From Zerene cesonia (lineage: Eukaryota; Arthropoda; Insecta; Lepidoptera; Pieridae), in NCBI RefSeq assembly GCF_012273895.1, contig NC_052103.1:2418001-2482000 (forward strand): DNA of 64,000 bases. The letters are read 5' to 3'. The position numbers were made by a program, and so were the translations under genes. The notes beneath the pieces are model-generated. The model worked only from the letters and a program-made list of their open reading frames with translations. It was not told the origin of the DNA and did not search any database. Below are positions 1 to 12,971 of this stretch, piece by piece. Positions within the stretch are counted from its first letter, which is position 1, and each line of letters begins with the position of its first letter.

Positions 1-3000
1 AAGAATTTTAGATCTCCCATGATTTTTGTCTTTCAAACACGAACAATTGCAAAGATATAACATTCAATCTTCTATTTACAAAATGAAGTTAACATTATAT
101 GATAATTAATTATTAACACTTGATTGTTATCTCAACTCAAAACATCCCGCTTCTAATATTTCTCATAGGAATGATGACAGCCATCCCCCCATCTCAAGAT
201 GCAACCCGCGTGACGAAATAATAAAACGCGCGCGCGCACCAAGTCTCTCACATTCTTAACATTGCCTTTCACGCGACGGCTCCTGCACCCCTTTCCCGTC
301 GCAGTCGGTTAAATACTCCCTTGACTAAAAAAGCTTCAAACACGCCGCGCTCAAGTGATAGTGTTTCTGTCGTTGAAAATTTGGCGAGTGATTTGATATT
401 TCACTTCAAAGGTGATTATTTTTGTGCTCGTATATTATATAGGATTATAGAAGTGTCACAGGAAATTGCGTCTAGCAAGGTAACAATGTATGAGTCACTC
501 CGGGGCAATAGCCTGCAGAGAAACTGCATAGAAACCTGTTAACCGATAACTTCGCGGTTCTGTGGTTGAACTAATAAGTTTTCTCATTGTATAATAAGTG
601 CTAACCTTAGTATTTCGAACCGGATTCTGTAGTATATTTTAGTATTTTTATGTCTCCATTGTTCATAAAAAAGAAATAAACAAACGTTTTAAAACTAACA
701 ATTAATGTAAATTTAGTAAATAAAGCGTTTGATGATGCATTTTTAGATAACAAAAGATTTATCAATAAAATTTTATAAAGCTAAAAGCAACATATTATTA
801 TAACGATTTATTAAATTTTATTAAAAATTTTGCACATATAGGTAATTAATCGTCGCTTCCATGTCATGTTATTCGTGAGACTATTTGAAATTTTCATACC
901 ATTTATAGCTGATATCGTGATCAAGACAATGCTTTCTTATATCGACATGTTATTCAGAAATTATTATCATACAAGTATTTTAATTGATCGAGAAAACTTC
1001 GATAAACGCTCAGCGCGTTTTTTGTTCCTGTGTGAAATTGTCCACAGTTACTAGAAATATGTTTGTTTACATGCTCTCGTAAGCCAATTAGCAACGCATC
1101 TCTAGATACATATATACATAATTAAGATTCTAACGGTGTGTCGATGACCAATGAAGTTAAGGTGGTTTTAATGAATCTAGCTTCTGTGTAAAAATTATAA
1201 TTGTAAAATAAGATTTCTAGTGAGACTTCATAACTGTGTTTTACAAATGACATTTACTTGTGAATGACTTGCAAAGGTGTTTTGTACAAAAATTAAAACT
1301 ATAACGCTGTTTAGATAACGTATCTGATATATAAAAAATACAAAAATCTTTATTGTTACAGAGCCACTGAAAAACTAATGCTTATTATAGCGAGAGTTCT
1401 TAAACATAGAATCTATAATTACATTGGATACGTTCTCCACATTTATAACATTGGAACCATTTAATCCCCAGAAAGCTTATATCAAACCAAATGATTAATC
1501 ACGTCCGTACCTACAATCAAACGTTTTTGTTGACCAAACGTTTCAGGACAAATACTTCCTTCTTATTAGATACTTCTTGCTTCTAGCACAGTATAAATAC
1601 TATTCTAATATATCTTAATCATTGATTGAAATTTTTTGTCAAAATTTTATTATCTCTTGATTCAATAACAAAACATAAAAGACATAAATTATTATAATAT
1701 ACCAAAAAGGTATAATCAATACAATAATAACAAAATTTCTAGCATTTTCAGCTACAACGGATAATATTATAGCTTATGAAAAGCCAAAGAATATAATTAA
1801 TGGGTTCAATTTCTAGTTGAAAGTAAAAAACCGAAAAGGAAACCTTTTTAAAATCACTTTTACCGTACCGTATAATACCGTATAAAAAAAAAATATTTAG
1901 AGAAATCGTTTAGTTTTTAGCCTTTGAGTGTTAATACGTCCGCTTTTTTTGGTGCATAAATACAAAAGATCGGAAGAAAACATCTACTCAATACGAGTAA
2001 TAAATAAAGGTATAATATCAGATTCAATGTAAAACTATCATTACAGTGAAATTATAGCGGTACTGCTAACCGTTTGGATGAAACTGTTGAGATTATGAGA
2101 TCGCTCTACATTCGTAAATATACCGTATTTCGCAAAAGTAGAATAGCTTTTACTTAGAAGACATATTTATTTTATCGTTACTATATTTATTCTTACTTAT
2201 CACATTCTATTTCAATAGCTGTTGAAGATATGACAAACAGCTTGATCCTGCTGTTGCGAAATATTTACACCGCTTCATATTCAGATTTAAACTAGCTTCG
2301 TACAATATTATTGTTTTATTTCTTAATTGGAATTTATTTAGCCAAATCACACTGAAACTCTTTTGCGGTGCCCGTATCATAATACAGAACTATTTCGGTA
2401 GATGGCGCTCATTCTAATTTTAAACAGTCGTTCGAAAATACGTGAAAAAACCATTAGACATTTAAATTGTTATATATTTACACGCACATTACGAAAGTTT
2501 TATGAGGCTGCCCACAGTTATAGTAATCAGAGCAGTTTAGAAGGTCTTCGTGACCAAGAGAAAGGTATAAGCGGTGAAAGTCACTGAAAATGCTTTTTGC
2601 ACGAAAACCGTTCCGCTGGGTAATCACAAATTTTATTGAAAGTGGCTTTGAAAACTAGTTAAAGGCTAGCGTGATGAGGAATTAGTTAAAAAAGGCTCAT
2701 AAAAACTTACAAGTCAACCGTAAACTAATATTTTCACCCATTTTTTTAAATTAATTGCTTTGCGGTAAACATGTTACATAAATGAAATTTAGTAAACGTG
2801 AAATTACTTTAAATTTCAAATATTCATTTCTGAACAGTTAACATCTAAATAAAAAGATTTACTCATACTAAAATACTATTCTGATATTAAAAGTTGTTAG
2901 GATGTTTTTAAAGCAAATAATTTAGGCACCCCTCAAAATAAATTTTGAACAATAAAAATAGCTTATTTATGTTAATAATACACATTTACTGTTTTTTTTT

Positions 3001-3622
3001 TTTGGGGTGCTAAAGCTAATATACTTTATATCCATTATGTACGTAATGAAAAATTTATTTCGCAAACTCCTGCTTATAATGCATAGGCCCTACCACTAAG
3101 CCAAAAAGGTAAAGCATGTAGCTATGAGTATAATGACGATGCTACCATTTCTGATCCACAATCCTTAAACAGTTTCATTGATTGCTAATTATTGTATGAC
3201 TCGCATATCAAGTAATTTCAACAGATGACGAAAACTTCGCTATGAACTGATGCGATCAAGATAGAATTACATTGTAAAGGAGTATATTATTAAATTTTAT
3301 CTTTTAACCTTTTGAGAAATTAGGAATATCGTTTAAAATATAGCATTGCAAAATATTGTATGTGTAAATTATAATTGCTGTCGATTAATGAAACGAGAAA
3401 TGAAATTAGAATTATGTTTTGAAACAATAAACTATTTAGGAAAATAAATAAAAGTATGATAATCACAAGAAGCGTTAGTAGTAGGATTGACTTAATAAGC
3501 AATAAACAGAAAAGCTTTATATCTTTTTTATAAAATTTTATTAAATTAATATAACTTCAAAAAGTCCCAAAACCCTACACGCCATTTATCGAATTATCTA
3601 AAACACTTTCTCAATCTTTCAG
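1..3622. other. Upstream spacer / 5' region of gene A
   Basis: No coding region is recognisable here. The short open frames are AT-rich and resemble no family I know. The stretch from about 180 to 310 is unusually CpG-rich for this window, including a CG-alternating run near 229-238, and could be a promoter. The rest is AT-rich spacer or, if the untranslated first exon of gene A lies near 300-480, intron. A T run sits at about 2991-3004. Confidence 0.6.
296..480 (+). promoter_or_regulatory. Weak candidate promoter and untranslated first exon of gene A
   Basis: The first coding exon of gene A starts at an acceptor (AG at 3621-3622), so a 5' untranslated exon should exist upstream. The CpG-rich block before 310 contains a GCAGTC initiator-like site near 302, and possible donors follow at 411 (AAAG/GTGATT) and 480 (CAAG/GTAACA). 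This is inference only; neither donor is strong. Confidence 0.2.
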
Positions 3623-3630
3623 CGCCAACC

Positions 3631-6600
3631 ATGACTCTCGAACAGCCAGCCGGGGAAATGTGGAAGAAGATCAGGGAGGAGCTCAACGAGAACCCTGAAA
3701 CCCGTGACAAGGATTTGGAGCACATTAAGGAATGGCTGAAGAAGGAGCCCCATCTACCTGATGAGTTTGGTGAGAAAAAAGTACCAAACTAATTTTTTGC
3801 GGTTTAATTTTATGCTCATATTTTATTTCATGTTATGGGAGTTATACGTTAGCTTTATTGACTTTTTTATAGTTTACCAACATTTGTGTGCATAAATAGA
3901 ACTTATTCAAAATATAGCAATATAAAGAATTGACTTATAGGCCATCACAGCATGCAAATTAAAAAAAAAACTTTTGTAATATATAATTTACGGATTATTT
4001 GTGTCGAATTTTGAATTTGTGGACTACTGTCCACAGAGGTAAAGCATATTTACGCAAAACCTGAACACAAATCGACGTGGAAACACAGTTCAGTTTACGT
4101 AGTAATTATTTACTTATCCTTAGTTCGGATTGAAGAATCCAATTTCGCAGTTATCATATGTATATGTATCATTCTTTATAACCTATAATATGTGTTTGTA
4201 ACAAACACGTTCCATTCTCAACAATAGAATGACACAGTAATGCACCAACAGATGACCAGCGTCTGATGACCTTCCTCCGCGGCTGCAAATTCTCTTTAGA
4301 AAAGACCAAACGCAAACTGGACATGTACTTCACCATGAGAACAGCAGTTCCCGAATTCTTTACCAACCGTGATGTGACCATCCCTGAACTGCAGGAAATA
4401 TTGAAGATTATGTGAGTTTCGTATGAATAAAAATAATGTTGAGAAATTTTTTAAAGAATAGAAAAAATTCGATCACGAGGCAGGATTCGAACCTGCGTTT
4501 CTTGCCTAACCGTAGCAACGTCTAGCCTCTCGGCCACCCGTGATCCTGCCACAGTAATCGAATTTCTTCTACTCCTTCGGTTTCATGTGCCTAAGGGGCA
4601 CCCCACGCCATCTATTGAGAATTTAATTTATTTTTTATATTTATAATTTTCTATTCTTTCAAAAATTTCTCATTTATAAAGCATTTCAATGCAATAAAAC
4701 TAAAAATTAAAAATAATGTTTATAATCAAAATAGAAATGTATCGTTTTATCACAATGAGATGGAGTCTCTGGAGCGACATATACCATGGGTAGATCTTTT
4801 AAAATCACCCAACTCACTCTTATAAGAGATTTTTATTAGAATTAGAATTATGCAATCAATACCTCTCTATCTCTACTTAAGAGCTCGAAAGATGGCGTGA
4901 AATACCATATTTTTACAATAATTAATAATCTCATGTCTGATGCTTACTAAAATTGTACATAACGTTATCTATATACAATATTTATTTAAATCTAATGTTA
5001 TTACATCAAAACTCATATAATAATGTTCACGGCACATTATAATTCAATAGTTATGCAAAATACATCTTGACCTCAGCAAAACCTGTGACTTTTTGTATGT
5101 AAACGTTGATTGACATATTGTTCAAGTAGTAACTAAGAAAACAATGACTACGCTAGTATATTATAGTTTTCTATATCTACATTTAAACAATTTATTTTGA
5201 ACAAAATTTTACATTATTTATAATGAAAAAAAGCAATTGGCGTGTAACAAAATATTAAATTACTTAGCCTTGGTGGCTTTGACGCCTCCTTGGTACAGTG
5301 GTAAACGCGTGAGCGTAGAACCAAGGGGTCCTGGGTTTGATTCCCGGTGGGGACAATAAAAAAAAAATGTCTCGGTCTGGCAGGACAAAGAAGGCTGATC
5401 ACCTACTTGTCCATAAAGAAAATCGATCAGTGAAACAGATGTATATCATCTGCCCCATACCCCAGTAGGGGACACGGGACTTCACTTTTGGTGGCTCAAA
5501 GGAAGTCTCTAAAATCTGGTAACTCAATGACATTAAAGATACGATTTTTTTCTTTTGTATAGCAATAAATCTGAATTGCTGGCCAATATATAATCCAACC
5601 TCTCACTTAACACGTTCCTTTCCTTGTTTTTGTATTTATCCTTTATGTTCGGTTTTTGAATTTTTTTCTTTTTCCAGCCAAATGCCGCCATTACCAGGAC
5701 TCACCCCAGACGGTCGTAGAGTAGTTCTAATGAGAGGTAAGACGTCTGAAATTTAAATTTGAATATAAATGTATAACATTATATAAAATAAACGCTAAAG
5801 CATTTTAACCTTAATTATTTAGCCACATTATACGGTTTTTGTAGGGGCAAAATTATGGTTTTGCATCATGCAAATGTGATACCTAGTGCCAAATCAGAAA
5901 TTAAAAATAATAAAAGCAAAAATGTTTAGAGTACCCAAGAGTGTCTACGAAAAAATGCTTTAATAATTGATACCAAAGATCTAACCATAGTCGTACTTTT
6001 AGGGTGGATAAAGAAATAAATTAATTGAGAAATTAACAAAACACAAGCAGTACATCTAATCATTGTGTGTACTATACATATATTCTATACATAATGTTTA
6101 CATTCAGATTAATTATAGGTACAGATCAATTATAAAGAGCAGATGCATAAAACTCCCATCTTTCAGGTCTTGATAAAGACGCCCAAACACCAAACGTTGC
6201 TGATGCCTTCAAGTTAGCTCTCATGATGGGAGACGTCAGGCTGAAGGAGGAGATTGAAGGAGTAGCTGGTGATATCTATGTCCTTGATGCCTCTGTAGCT
6301 ACGCCAACACACTTTGCCAAATTCACTCCAACTTTGGTTAAGAAGTTCTTAGTGTGCGTTCAGGTAAGCAGATGTATCTTTTTTTGAATAATTTGACATT
6401 TGAGACAACTGAGAAAAAAACGTATTGATCAAAAATTTAAAAAATTAAATATGTTAACGAATTATTAAGTTAACTTTAACTAGGTACCAAATTGGACGTA
6501 ATACTAGTAATGAGATTTCATATTTCAGGAAGCCTATCCAGTAAAACTGAAGCAAGTGCACATTATCAACGTGTCGCCATTGGTCGACAAAATTGTCAAC

Positions 6601-8192
6601 TTTGTGAAACCATTCCTCAAGGAAAAGATCAGAGAAAGGGTAATTGTCATCAATCTATATCTATATATATATGTTATTCCAGTTATTCCGCTGTCTACGT
6701 ACCAAATTTCATTACGATCGATTCAGTAGTTTTTGCGTAAAGAGCAACAAATACACACACATCCTTACAAACTTTCGCATTTATAATATTAGTAGGATTA
6801 TATAGTAAATAATATTTGAGCTATTATTATCATATTAAGATTTGAAGAATAACCGACTATATATATGCCTAAACATATTGTATATATGTTTAGGCATACA
6901 TTAATATTGAACCAATCAAGAGATCAATGAGATCAATATTAATAAACAGCATTGGCAAAAATCATATTTTTCCATTCTTACGATACTTCTCAAACTACAA
7001 TTCTCTCAGAATTATCTAACAAATTGCACTAAAGGAATTTGAAAATATACATAATTATATAATACGAACAAAAAATCAATTCATAGTCAGATAAAAATAG
7101 AGCAAACGATCAATATATAATAGTTTATTATTATAATATTTTCAGATCTTCATTCACGGTGACGCAAATGATCTATACAAACATATTCCTCAAGAAATGA
7201 TGCCGTCAGAATATGGTGGTAAAGCTGGACCCATGGATGAATTACACAGTAAGTTAGAAAATATAGATAAATAGCTGTTCGCCCGGTTTCACCCGTGGTA
7301 CATACAGCCTATGTCGCTCACTAAAATTGAAGCAATGGTGGAAGCAAGAGAAAAACTGGTGAAAGAATTTTTGAAGATAGATGCAAAAGTTTCCTCTTCA
7401 TAATATTAGTGTAGATATCATAAAAGTAGTTAGACCATTTCTGTAAAATAAATTCTTAAATGAGTAATTGCTATGCAATATAAATGTTTACAGACCTAAT
7501 AGATTGGAATTAAATGAGATGTCATTGGAAAGGTCTTTCAAAGTAGAGTTTTTAAAACAGTTTTTTTGTTAAAATACAGTTAACGAGGTATACGCATCTA
7601 AAGTCGTAAAAAGTCATAATAAATCATTTCAATCCATGAAGATCAAAATATTATAGTCCACACGAACGAAGCCGTGAATGGTAAGCTAGTCTGCAATAAT
7701 TGTTAAATGTTGTATAAAGAAACAAACAGTGTGAAGATTTTTTGTTCGATAGCTCATTAAACATTATTCTTATACAGAAACAGGAAAAATTATTATTAAA
7801 TATTTATACAATTTGAGCGGGAACACAGAATAATATGGCATGAATTTATTAATGAAATATACTGGATATTAATGAATTTACCATCAGGCGTCCCACCAGC
7901 TCCATTGCCGACAGTAACATAAAAAAAAATATCTGGTTACCAAAAGACCTTTGGTGTTCCATTCTCCTCCGTCCATCATTAACCAACAATTCCTTAACAT
8001 TAAACAATATAGATTAATTTTAAAATACATTTATTCACAGATGCCTGGGTAAAGAGACTAGAAGAATACAAAGAATGGTTCGCTGAGCAGGAGGATGTAA
8101 AAGCGAATGAGGCACTGAGACCAGGCAAGCCCACGAACTACGATGAGCTGTTTGGCATTGACGGGTCCTTCCGACAATTGGTTATTGATTAA
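3631..8192 (+). CDS. Gene A: CRAL-TRIO protein, alpha-tocopherol transfer protein-like (306 aa, 7 coding exons)
   Basis: Coding exons are 3631-3769, 4252-4411, 5678-5736, 6167-6363, 6529-6639, 7146-7248 and 8041-8192, with GT-AG introns in phases 1,2,1,0,0,1. The joined frame is open and ends at TAA 8190-8192. The ATG follows an acceptor by eight bases (AG 3621-3622; context CAACCATG). Residues about 1-100 form a CRAL-TRIO N-terminal helical domain (MTFLRGCKFSLEKTKRKLDM). Residues about 115-250 are the lipid-binding Sec14-like domain, with GDIYVLDASVATPTHFAKF, EAYPVKLKQVHIINVSPL, FVKPFLKEKIRERIFIHGD and EYGG. The tail ends NYDELFGIDGSFRQLVID. There is no signal peptide, so it is predicted cytosolic. 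The family moves hydrophobic ligands (tocopherol, retinoids, phosphoinositides) between membranes; the ligand here is unknown. It is the first of three plus-strand paralogues and all motifs are intact. The call is firm for family, not for ligand. Confidence 0.93.
4441..4710 (-). repeat. Inverted-repeat element with tRNA-like core, in intron 2 of gene A
   Basis: A 25-bp inverted repeat with one mismatch (4441-4465 against 4647-4671) flanks a minus-strand tRNA-like segment at 4471-4545. That segment has a perfect 7-bp terminal stem (GATCACG / CGTGATC), a box A-like TGGCCGAGAGGCT and a perfect box B, GGTTCGAATCC. It would need a nine-pair acceptor arm, and the anticodon loop has C instead of U at position 33, so it is probably a tRNA-derived repeat and not a working tRNA gene. 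The right arm continues into a segment (about 4672-4710) that recurs near 13328 and, inverted, at about 35434-35465. Confidence 0.6.
5270..5496 (+). repeat. tRNA-derived SINE with target-site duplication, intron 2 of gene A
   Basis: The 5' part (about 5283-5350) carries tRNA promoter boxes: box A-like TGGTACAGTGGTAAACGCG and box B-like GGGTTTGATTCCCGG, followed by an A run. A tRNA-unrelated body reaches to about 5487. The 9-base sequence TTGGTGGCT occurs at both ends (5270-5278 and 5488-5496), as expected of a target-site duplication from LINE-mediated insertion. Confidence 0.75.
6671..6798 (+). repeat. RTE-like LINE 3'-end fragment, intron 5 of gene A
   Basis: This is a 5'-truncated copy of the family seen complete at 18782-18983 and elsewhere. 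It starts at ATGTTATTCCAG and ends in the family's characteristic TTATAATATTAGTAGGAT. I assign it to RTE-type LINEs from general resemblance to lepidopteran RTE 3' ends; no reverse transcriptase coding region is present. Confidence 0.6.
6865..6897. repeat. Perfect hairpin, 14-bp arms
   Basis: ATGCCTAAACATAT at 6865-6878 is followed after five bases by its exact reverse complement at 6884-6897. It lies in intron 5 of gene A and no function is evident. Confidence 0.7.
7878..7930 (+). repeat. Short 3' fragment of poly(A) SINE-like element, intron 6 of gene A
   Basis: This is the reverse complement of the conserved GGAGCTGGTGGGACGCCTGA segment seen at 25270 and 61080, followed by an A run near 7921-7929. 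It is a strongly 5'-truncated retroposon in the opposite orientation to those copies. Confidence 0.55.
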
Positions 8193-8839
8193 ATTAGATA
8201 AATCAGTGGTTAAATTCTCTTTCCAGACCCATATTATAAAAGCATTGTGAAATAGGCGAATAGTGGTAGCCATAATAGTTTTGGGCATTTATGTTCCATA
8301 ATTATTATTAATATGCAATGCTTTTCTTATCCGATTACTGCTTAGGTAATTTTAATGTTTTTGTGGTGACTTTTGTCCATATTATAATAGGGCTGAAGTA
8401 AATTTTATATTATTAAAGTCATAAAATACGTATTAAATTTTTTTGTGTAGGATACTAAATGACATTTTCTTACAATCAGCGAACCAAAAAAATAGTAAAA
8501 CGCTGAGCAAGCAGTTAATAATTGTTTTAACAACGTAATTGGCAGTAATGTCGTTTTATTTTTTAAGCAAACTTTCGAAACGAAAGCGTAAAGACTACTG
8601 ACATTACAATTTTAATTCTTAAATAATAACTGCTTGACATTACCATAATAGAATTTAACCACTGGAGAAACTAGTATAACCCAACAATTTGAAGAGACGT
8701 CGCTTTGAGGCTGTTGTTTTTATATAGTGATGAATTTTCAAATTTGTAGGATTAATTGTATTGCTTGTAATTGATACTCATTTAACGTGCAACACGGTAT
8801 TATTATTGCGTAATATTATCATATAATTATGTTATGTTT

Positions 8840-8845
8840 AATAAA
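8840..8845 (+). promoter_or_regulatory. Candidate poly(A) signal of gene A
   Basis: This AATAAA lies about 650 bases after the stop codon. An ATTAAA near 8413 is a closer, weaker alternative. Confidence 0.45.
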
Positions 8846-10164
8846 AGTTTTCATGAAATTATGTCTCATTTATTCGTCAGTGTAACGTTTAATGATTTCA
8901 TAATCCTTTTATACTTAGTCTTGAATACTTTTTACTATATCTGAATTATCCAAAAGTTGTTAGAAGCTTTCGATCATATTACATACAGAATTCGAAACAT
9001 ACTTTTTACAAGTATATGTAAAATGTTTATTTCTTCACTGATGTCACTTAATTTTCAAGACCTCAAAAGAAGAAACCATATTTCAAAATAAAGCTATCTT
9101 TATATCTTAATCATAAAGTTACGACTTATATACTTGAATATATGTCGAACTTCAACATTTTATTATATATTGGATATAAAAAGAAAGATAGTTTGTCTTT
9201 TTTGGAAGATGCAGTTCCAGGAATACGATTATTTTATTAAACGTAAAGAAATAAATCAATATCATACATATTGCAGTTTCCTTATTCATCACAACTCAAA
9301 CTGCTACATACAAATACTTACATCTAAAACCGAAATTCCCCATGTCAAAGAAAATTCTTAGTCATAACTATAAACAGTTATTAATTCCAAACATAATTAC
9401 TGCCTTGTCTATTGTAATTTGTAATGGAATCATCAAGAAACATCCTCTTCGTACATGGGCTTATTAAATAATAAATCATTTTAGTCAACCGTTTTATATC
9501 TAACCTCGGCCTTCAAATTTATTTACTTCAGTTATTACTTCTGTGGCTTTATTTCTCTTCCATCTATTTACATTTTGCAGCTCATTAATCGGGCATGATG
9601 TAACGTGATAAAATTCATTTATAGTAAATGTTTTTATAAATCCCTTAATTTATGGCTTTCAATATTTGTTTAACAATTTAGTGGATTGCACATACGATTT
9701 TAACATCAAAGTATTTCATTTATAAACGATACAAAAATATAATTACACTGGCCTACTTATAGGCAGTATGAAGTTTTTTTTTGTCTATTATTAATAGTTA
9801 ATATACGTATATAGAAAACAACCAATCACTGTATTTTTTAATACAGTTAAAATAAGGCATCATATTTCTTTAAGTTGTGTCAAAAAAATTATAGTTCCAT
9901 TAAAACAACCTAAAGGCAACACTAATATAATCAGCATCATAAAGCAATAATCAGATTGCAATACAATTTTACAAATGAATCAGAGCGAGCAAGCGCGTGC
10001 GCAATATTATAAGCTATGATTTATCGACAATGCTCCATTTATTTTTATACGCACTCAGGTATTGGGCGAAATTATGTAAAAATTGGGCATTTTTGATATT
10101 TAGAGGTAATGTTAAAAGCAACGGTACTTAACAACTAAACAAAATTTCATGACATTTACACGAA

Positions 10165-10312
10165 GGGAATGCGGGATTGTGTTCATTTGAACGCGCTAAT
10201 ACCAGGAAGTATTACCGATTTCAAAAATTCTTTCACCGTTGGATAGGTACCAAAATCCCTGAGTACTACACACTTGATATGTACAACGGGTAAAGAAGGA
10301 GGACCGCTAGTG
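10165..10312 (-). repeat. Degraded retroposon tail (GGACCGCTAGT family)
   Basis: It reads GAACGCGCTAAT...GGACCGCTAGT on the plus strand, matching elements at 17092-17280 and 51345-51455 and, inverted, at 32322-32463. It is a fragment with no coding capacity. Confidence 0.45.
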
Positions 10313-10879
10313 TAGGTATGTTATGTTATATGTACCTTTACAAAGAAAATCAGACCCACCGTACTAGATGGGGGACCAAGAAGTTCATAAAGTAGCTTAA
10401 TTATTACAAAAAAATTCTAAGAATAATAAATGTTTATCATTATGGAAAATGAGATGTGTTATTGCTATGAAACTCCTTCATAAGAAATGCTCTTATATCC
10501 ACTTACAACATTAACCATATTACCTTATATCGTCAAATCCATAAGGATATCATATAATTATATAATTTATATATTATTGTTTTTGTTATTCATGTCACAC
10601 TGTTTCGTTGAATAAATGTTTTTTTCTTGTTTTAATTTTTTTTCATAATAATGATATGGAAAGTGTCAAGCAACTTAATAGATTACATGGTTGTGCAAGA
10701 AGTTATGTAAAAACCCTTGGTTCTATAGTATGACAATAACAACTAGCGTAGTTTCACACTGCGGTTTCTTTTTCATTACATTTTATGTCTATTGCGATTG
10801 CAGTGTCAAAACTTCATGTTTAGACGGTAATTGATATTGCACTATCGTTCCGCCCTCAGCTGCGCCCGTGTGAAAAACT

Positions 10880-11060
10880 AAAATTTCGCCGCTTTTGGAG
10901 TATGGTTCCCGTTTTCCGTGGGATTACCTCGATAAAAACTATCCTGTACCCCAAGAAAGGTGACGAACTATCTCTGTATCAAATTACATTTAAATCGGTT
11001 TAGTAGCTTAAGCGTAAAGGAGAAACAGACAGACGAAGTAACGTTCGCATAAACTTATGT
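10880..11060 (+). repeat. Degraded RTE-like LINE 3' end
   Basis: It keeps the order of motifs of lepidopteran RTE tails: GATAAAAACTATCCTGTACC, then ATCTCTGTATCAAATTACAT, AATCGGTTTAGTAG and an ACAGACAGACG tail. It is divergent from the better preserved copies in this window. Confidence 0.45.
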
Positions 11061-11781
11061 ACTTAGCCCGCGAAAATTATACATTAAACATTCTTTCTCG
11101 AAGAGAAAGCTACAATATTCAGAAAGAAATAGAAATATCATTGGCAATTTTTCACTCCGGGGTAATCGGGGCAAGCGGGTAGTACAATTAAAAATGCTTT
11201 CCACACATTATCCAATTCTTTTTAGCGTATTTTAGGACCAATAGTAGTGACGGAACTTAATTGAATTGCACAAGAGCCTGATTATAACAATATAACAAAG
11301 ATGGTGTAAATATTTTTCGTTTATTTTGTTTTTTTATCCAAAACTCTTCAAGCAAAACTTGTGGTAAAAGTTATTGGTTTGGCAAAATAGTGATTTTTTT
11401 AACTTGCTTTCAGTAATTATGTATGTAATGGAGCGATTCTATAATACGATTATTGTATCTGAAGGTAGTTTGAAGAAAGTTTATAGTATATATATTGCTA
11501 CTTTTTAGTTATTTTTCGCGGAGCATTATTGAGCCTTGAGATGAAAAGAAGAAGAGACTGAAGCACTATCAAGAATTCATTACTTATTTATCTTTCTTCT
11601 TATTGCGATATATTTTCTGCAGCCACACTGGTTCTTGACCAATCAGGCATATCATACAAAAGAATATAATCTACCCGTGGTAGTACGTAACTCCGTCCAA
11701 TAATATTACTTCCAGAGCAATAGAGGCCTAGCGAATTCATTACCAGCATTTTGTGTAAATTACATATACATACTTTGTATG

Positions 11782-11813
11782 CTAGGTATAGCCTAGATAT
11801 AGGCTATACCTAG
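11782..11813. repeat. Perfect hairpin, 14-bp arms, 4-base loop
   Basis: CTAGGTATAGCCTA (11782-11795) and its exact reverse complement (11800-11813) are separated by GATA. It is intergenic and not part of any repeat family I can recognise here. Confidence 0.75.
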
Positions 11814-12153
11814 AAGGTTACCGTGTCGTCTCGAAGCAGTTTTTCCAACGTGGTAAAGTGACATAAGCAGCTTCAACCTTTTTCCGTACTGGAATTAACT
11901 GATTTAAGATATCACGAGCACGCACTAGCACTCGTATTTATCAAATAAGTTCAACCATATCTTTTACTACGATTCACATTCATGCAATTCCCGTACGTGA
12001 TCAAAAGATAATCGCGTCAGATAGTCACAATGAGTACAATACCAGTACCTGAGTGAGGCACAAAGGCTCAGAAGAGCGGAAAATTCACCTAATTTCTTTC
12101 CATGACAGCGCGACAATGCCTCAATGTCGCAACCTTAGCAAGGTTCTGCTCTC

Positions 12154-12224
12154 AGTGATCGCTGTTAGTTCATACTTAACCGTCGATCGGGCTGTGCTAC
12201 CTCTTGGTACACTACGAACGTAAT
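12154..12224 (+). promoter_or_regulatory. Candidate transcription start and untranslated first exon of gene B
   Basis: An arthropod-type initiator, CTCAGTG (A at 12154), is followed 71 bases later by a consensus donor AAT/GTAAGT (GT at 12225). The block is less AT-rich than its surroundings. Gene B's first coding exon begins at an acceptor at 16224, so a 5' exon is required. The pairing is inferred and no TATA box is seen. Confidence 0.35.
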
Positions 12225-12862
12225 GTAAGTAAATGTTTATTTCTAAAAAATAATTTTAAGTCGTTCAGTATTAGATTATAATTGTAGGTATTATTCACGG
12301 TAAGAAATTAATTTTTAGGATGTGAGGATTAATTTCAGGACAGTCTATTGAGCTGCATTAAGTTGACAATTAGATACAAATCGTTTTATTTTAACTAGAT
12401 ACTGAAGAATACCGTTTTATATGAAATTGCAGTAGTGTTAGTATTTAGGAATACTTTTCTCCCTTTGCGTTATTCTTAGTCTTTATTTAGTTTACAATTT
12501 TATTCAAGTTGTAACTGAAAAATTAATTTATTCAAAAAAATGTTACCGTGCATATATACGTTAATACAAATGTAATATATTTTTTATTTATGCAAGTATT
12601 TGAAGAATGGAAGAGTCAATTAGGGTAATTCTAAACGGGGGTAAACAATTCTTAATAAACTTAAACTGTGTAAAAAACTTTACTATTTCTAATGACAATA
12701 TTTTTTTCATTTTTTAAAATTCTATGAAAATTTATTAGATTAATTTTAATTTATATTGCTCTCGTCATCTTTTAGGATATCTTTCCAATTACCACTGCTC
12801 ACAATTACCTTGATTGACCCTAATATGAATAAAATACAAAAATGCTACGGCTGTTAATGCCG

Positions 12863-12971
12863 TGTTTGTTGCTCTTTCACGCAAAAACTACTGAACCGAT
12901 TGCAATGAAATTTGGTGCGTCGACAGTTGGACAACCGGAATAACATATAGGCCACTTTTTATCCCGATATT
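12863..12971 (-). repeat. RTE-like LINE 3'-end fragment
   Basis: Its motifs TTGCTCTTTCACGCAAAAAC, ACTGAACCGATTGCAATGAA and TTTTTATCCCGATATT match the well-preserved copies at 34956-35156 and 44541-44740. It is truncated at both ends. Confidence 0.6.

Noticed and set aside
4471..4545. Functional tRNA gene
   Set aside because: The core needs a nine-pair acceptor arm, lacks U33 in the anticodon loop and is embedded in a repeated inverted-repeat element, so a tRNA-derived repeat is more likely.
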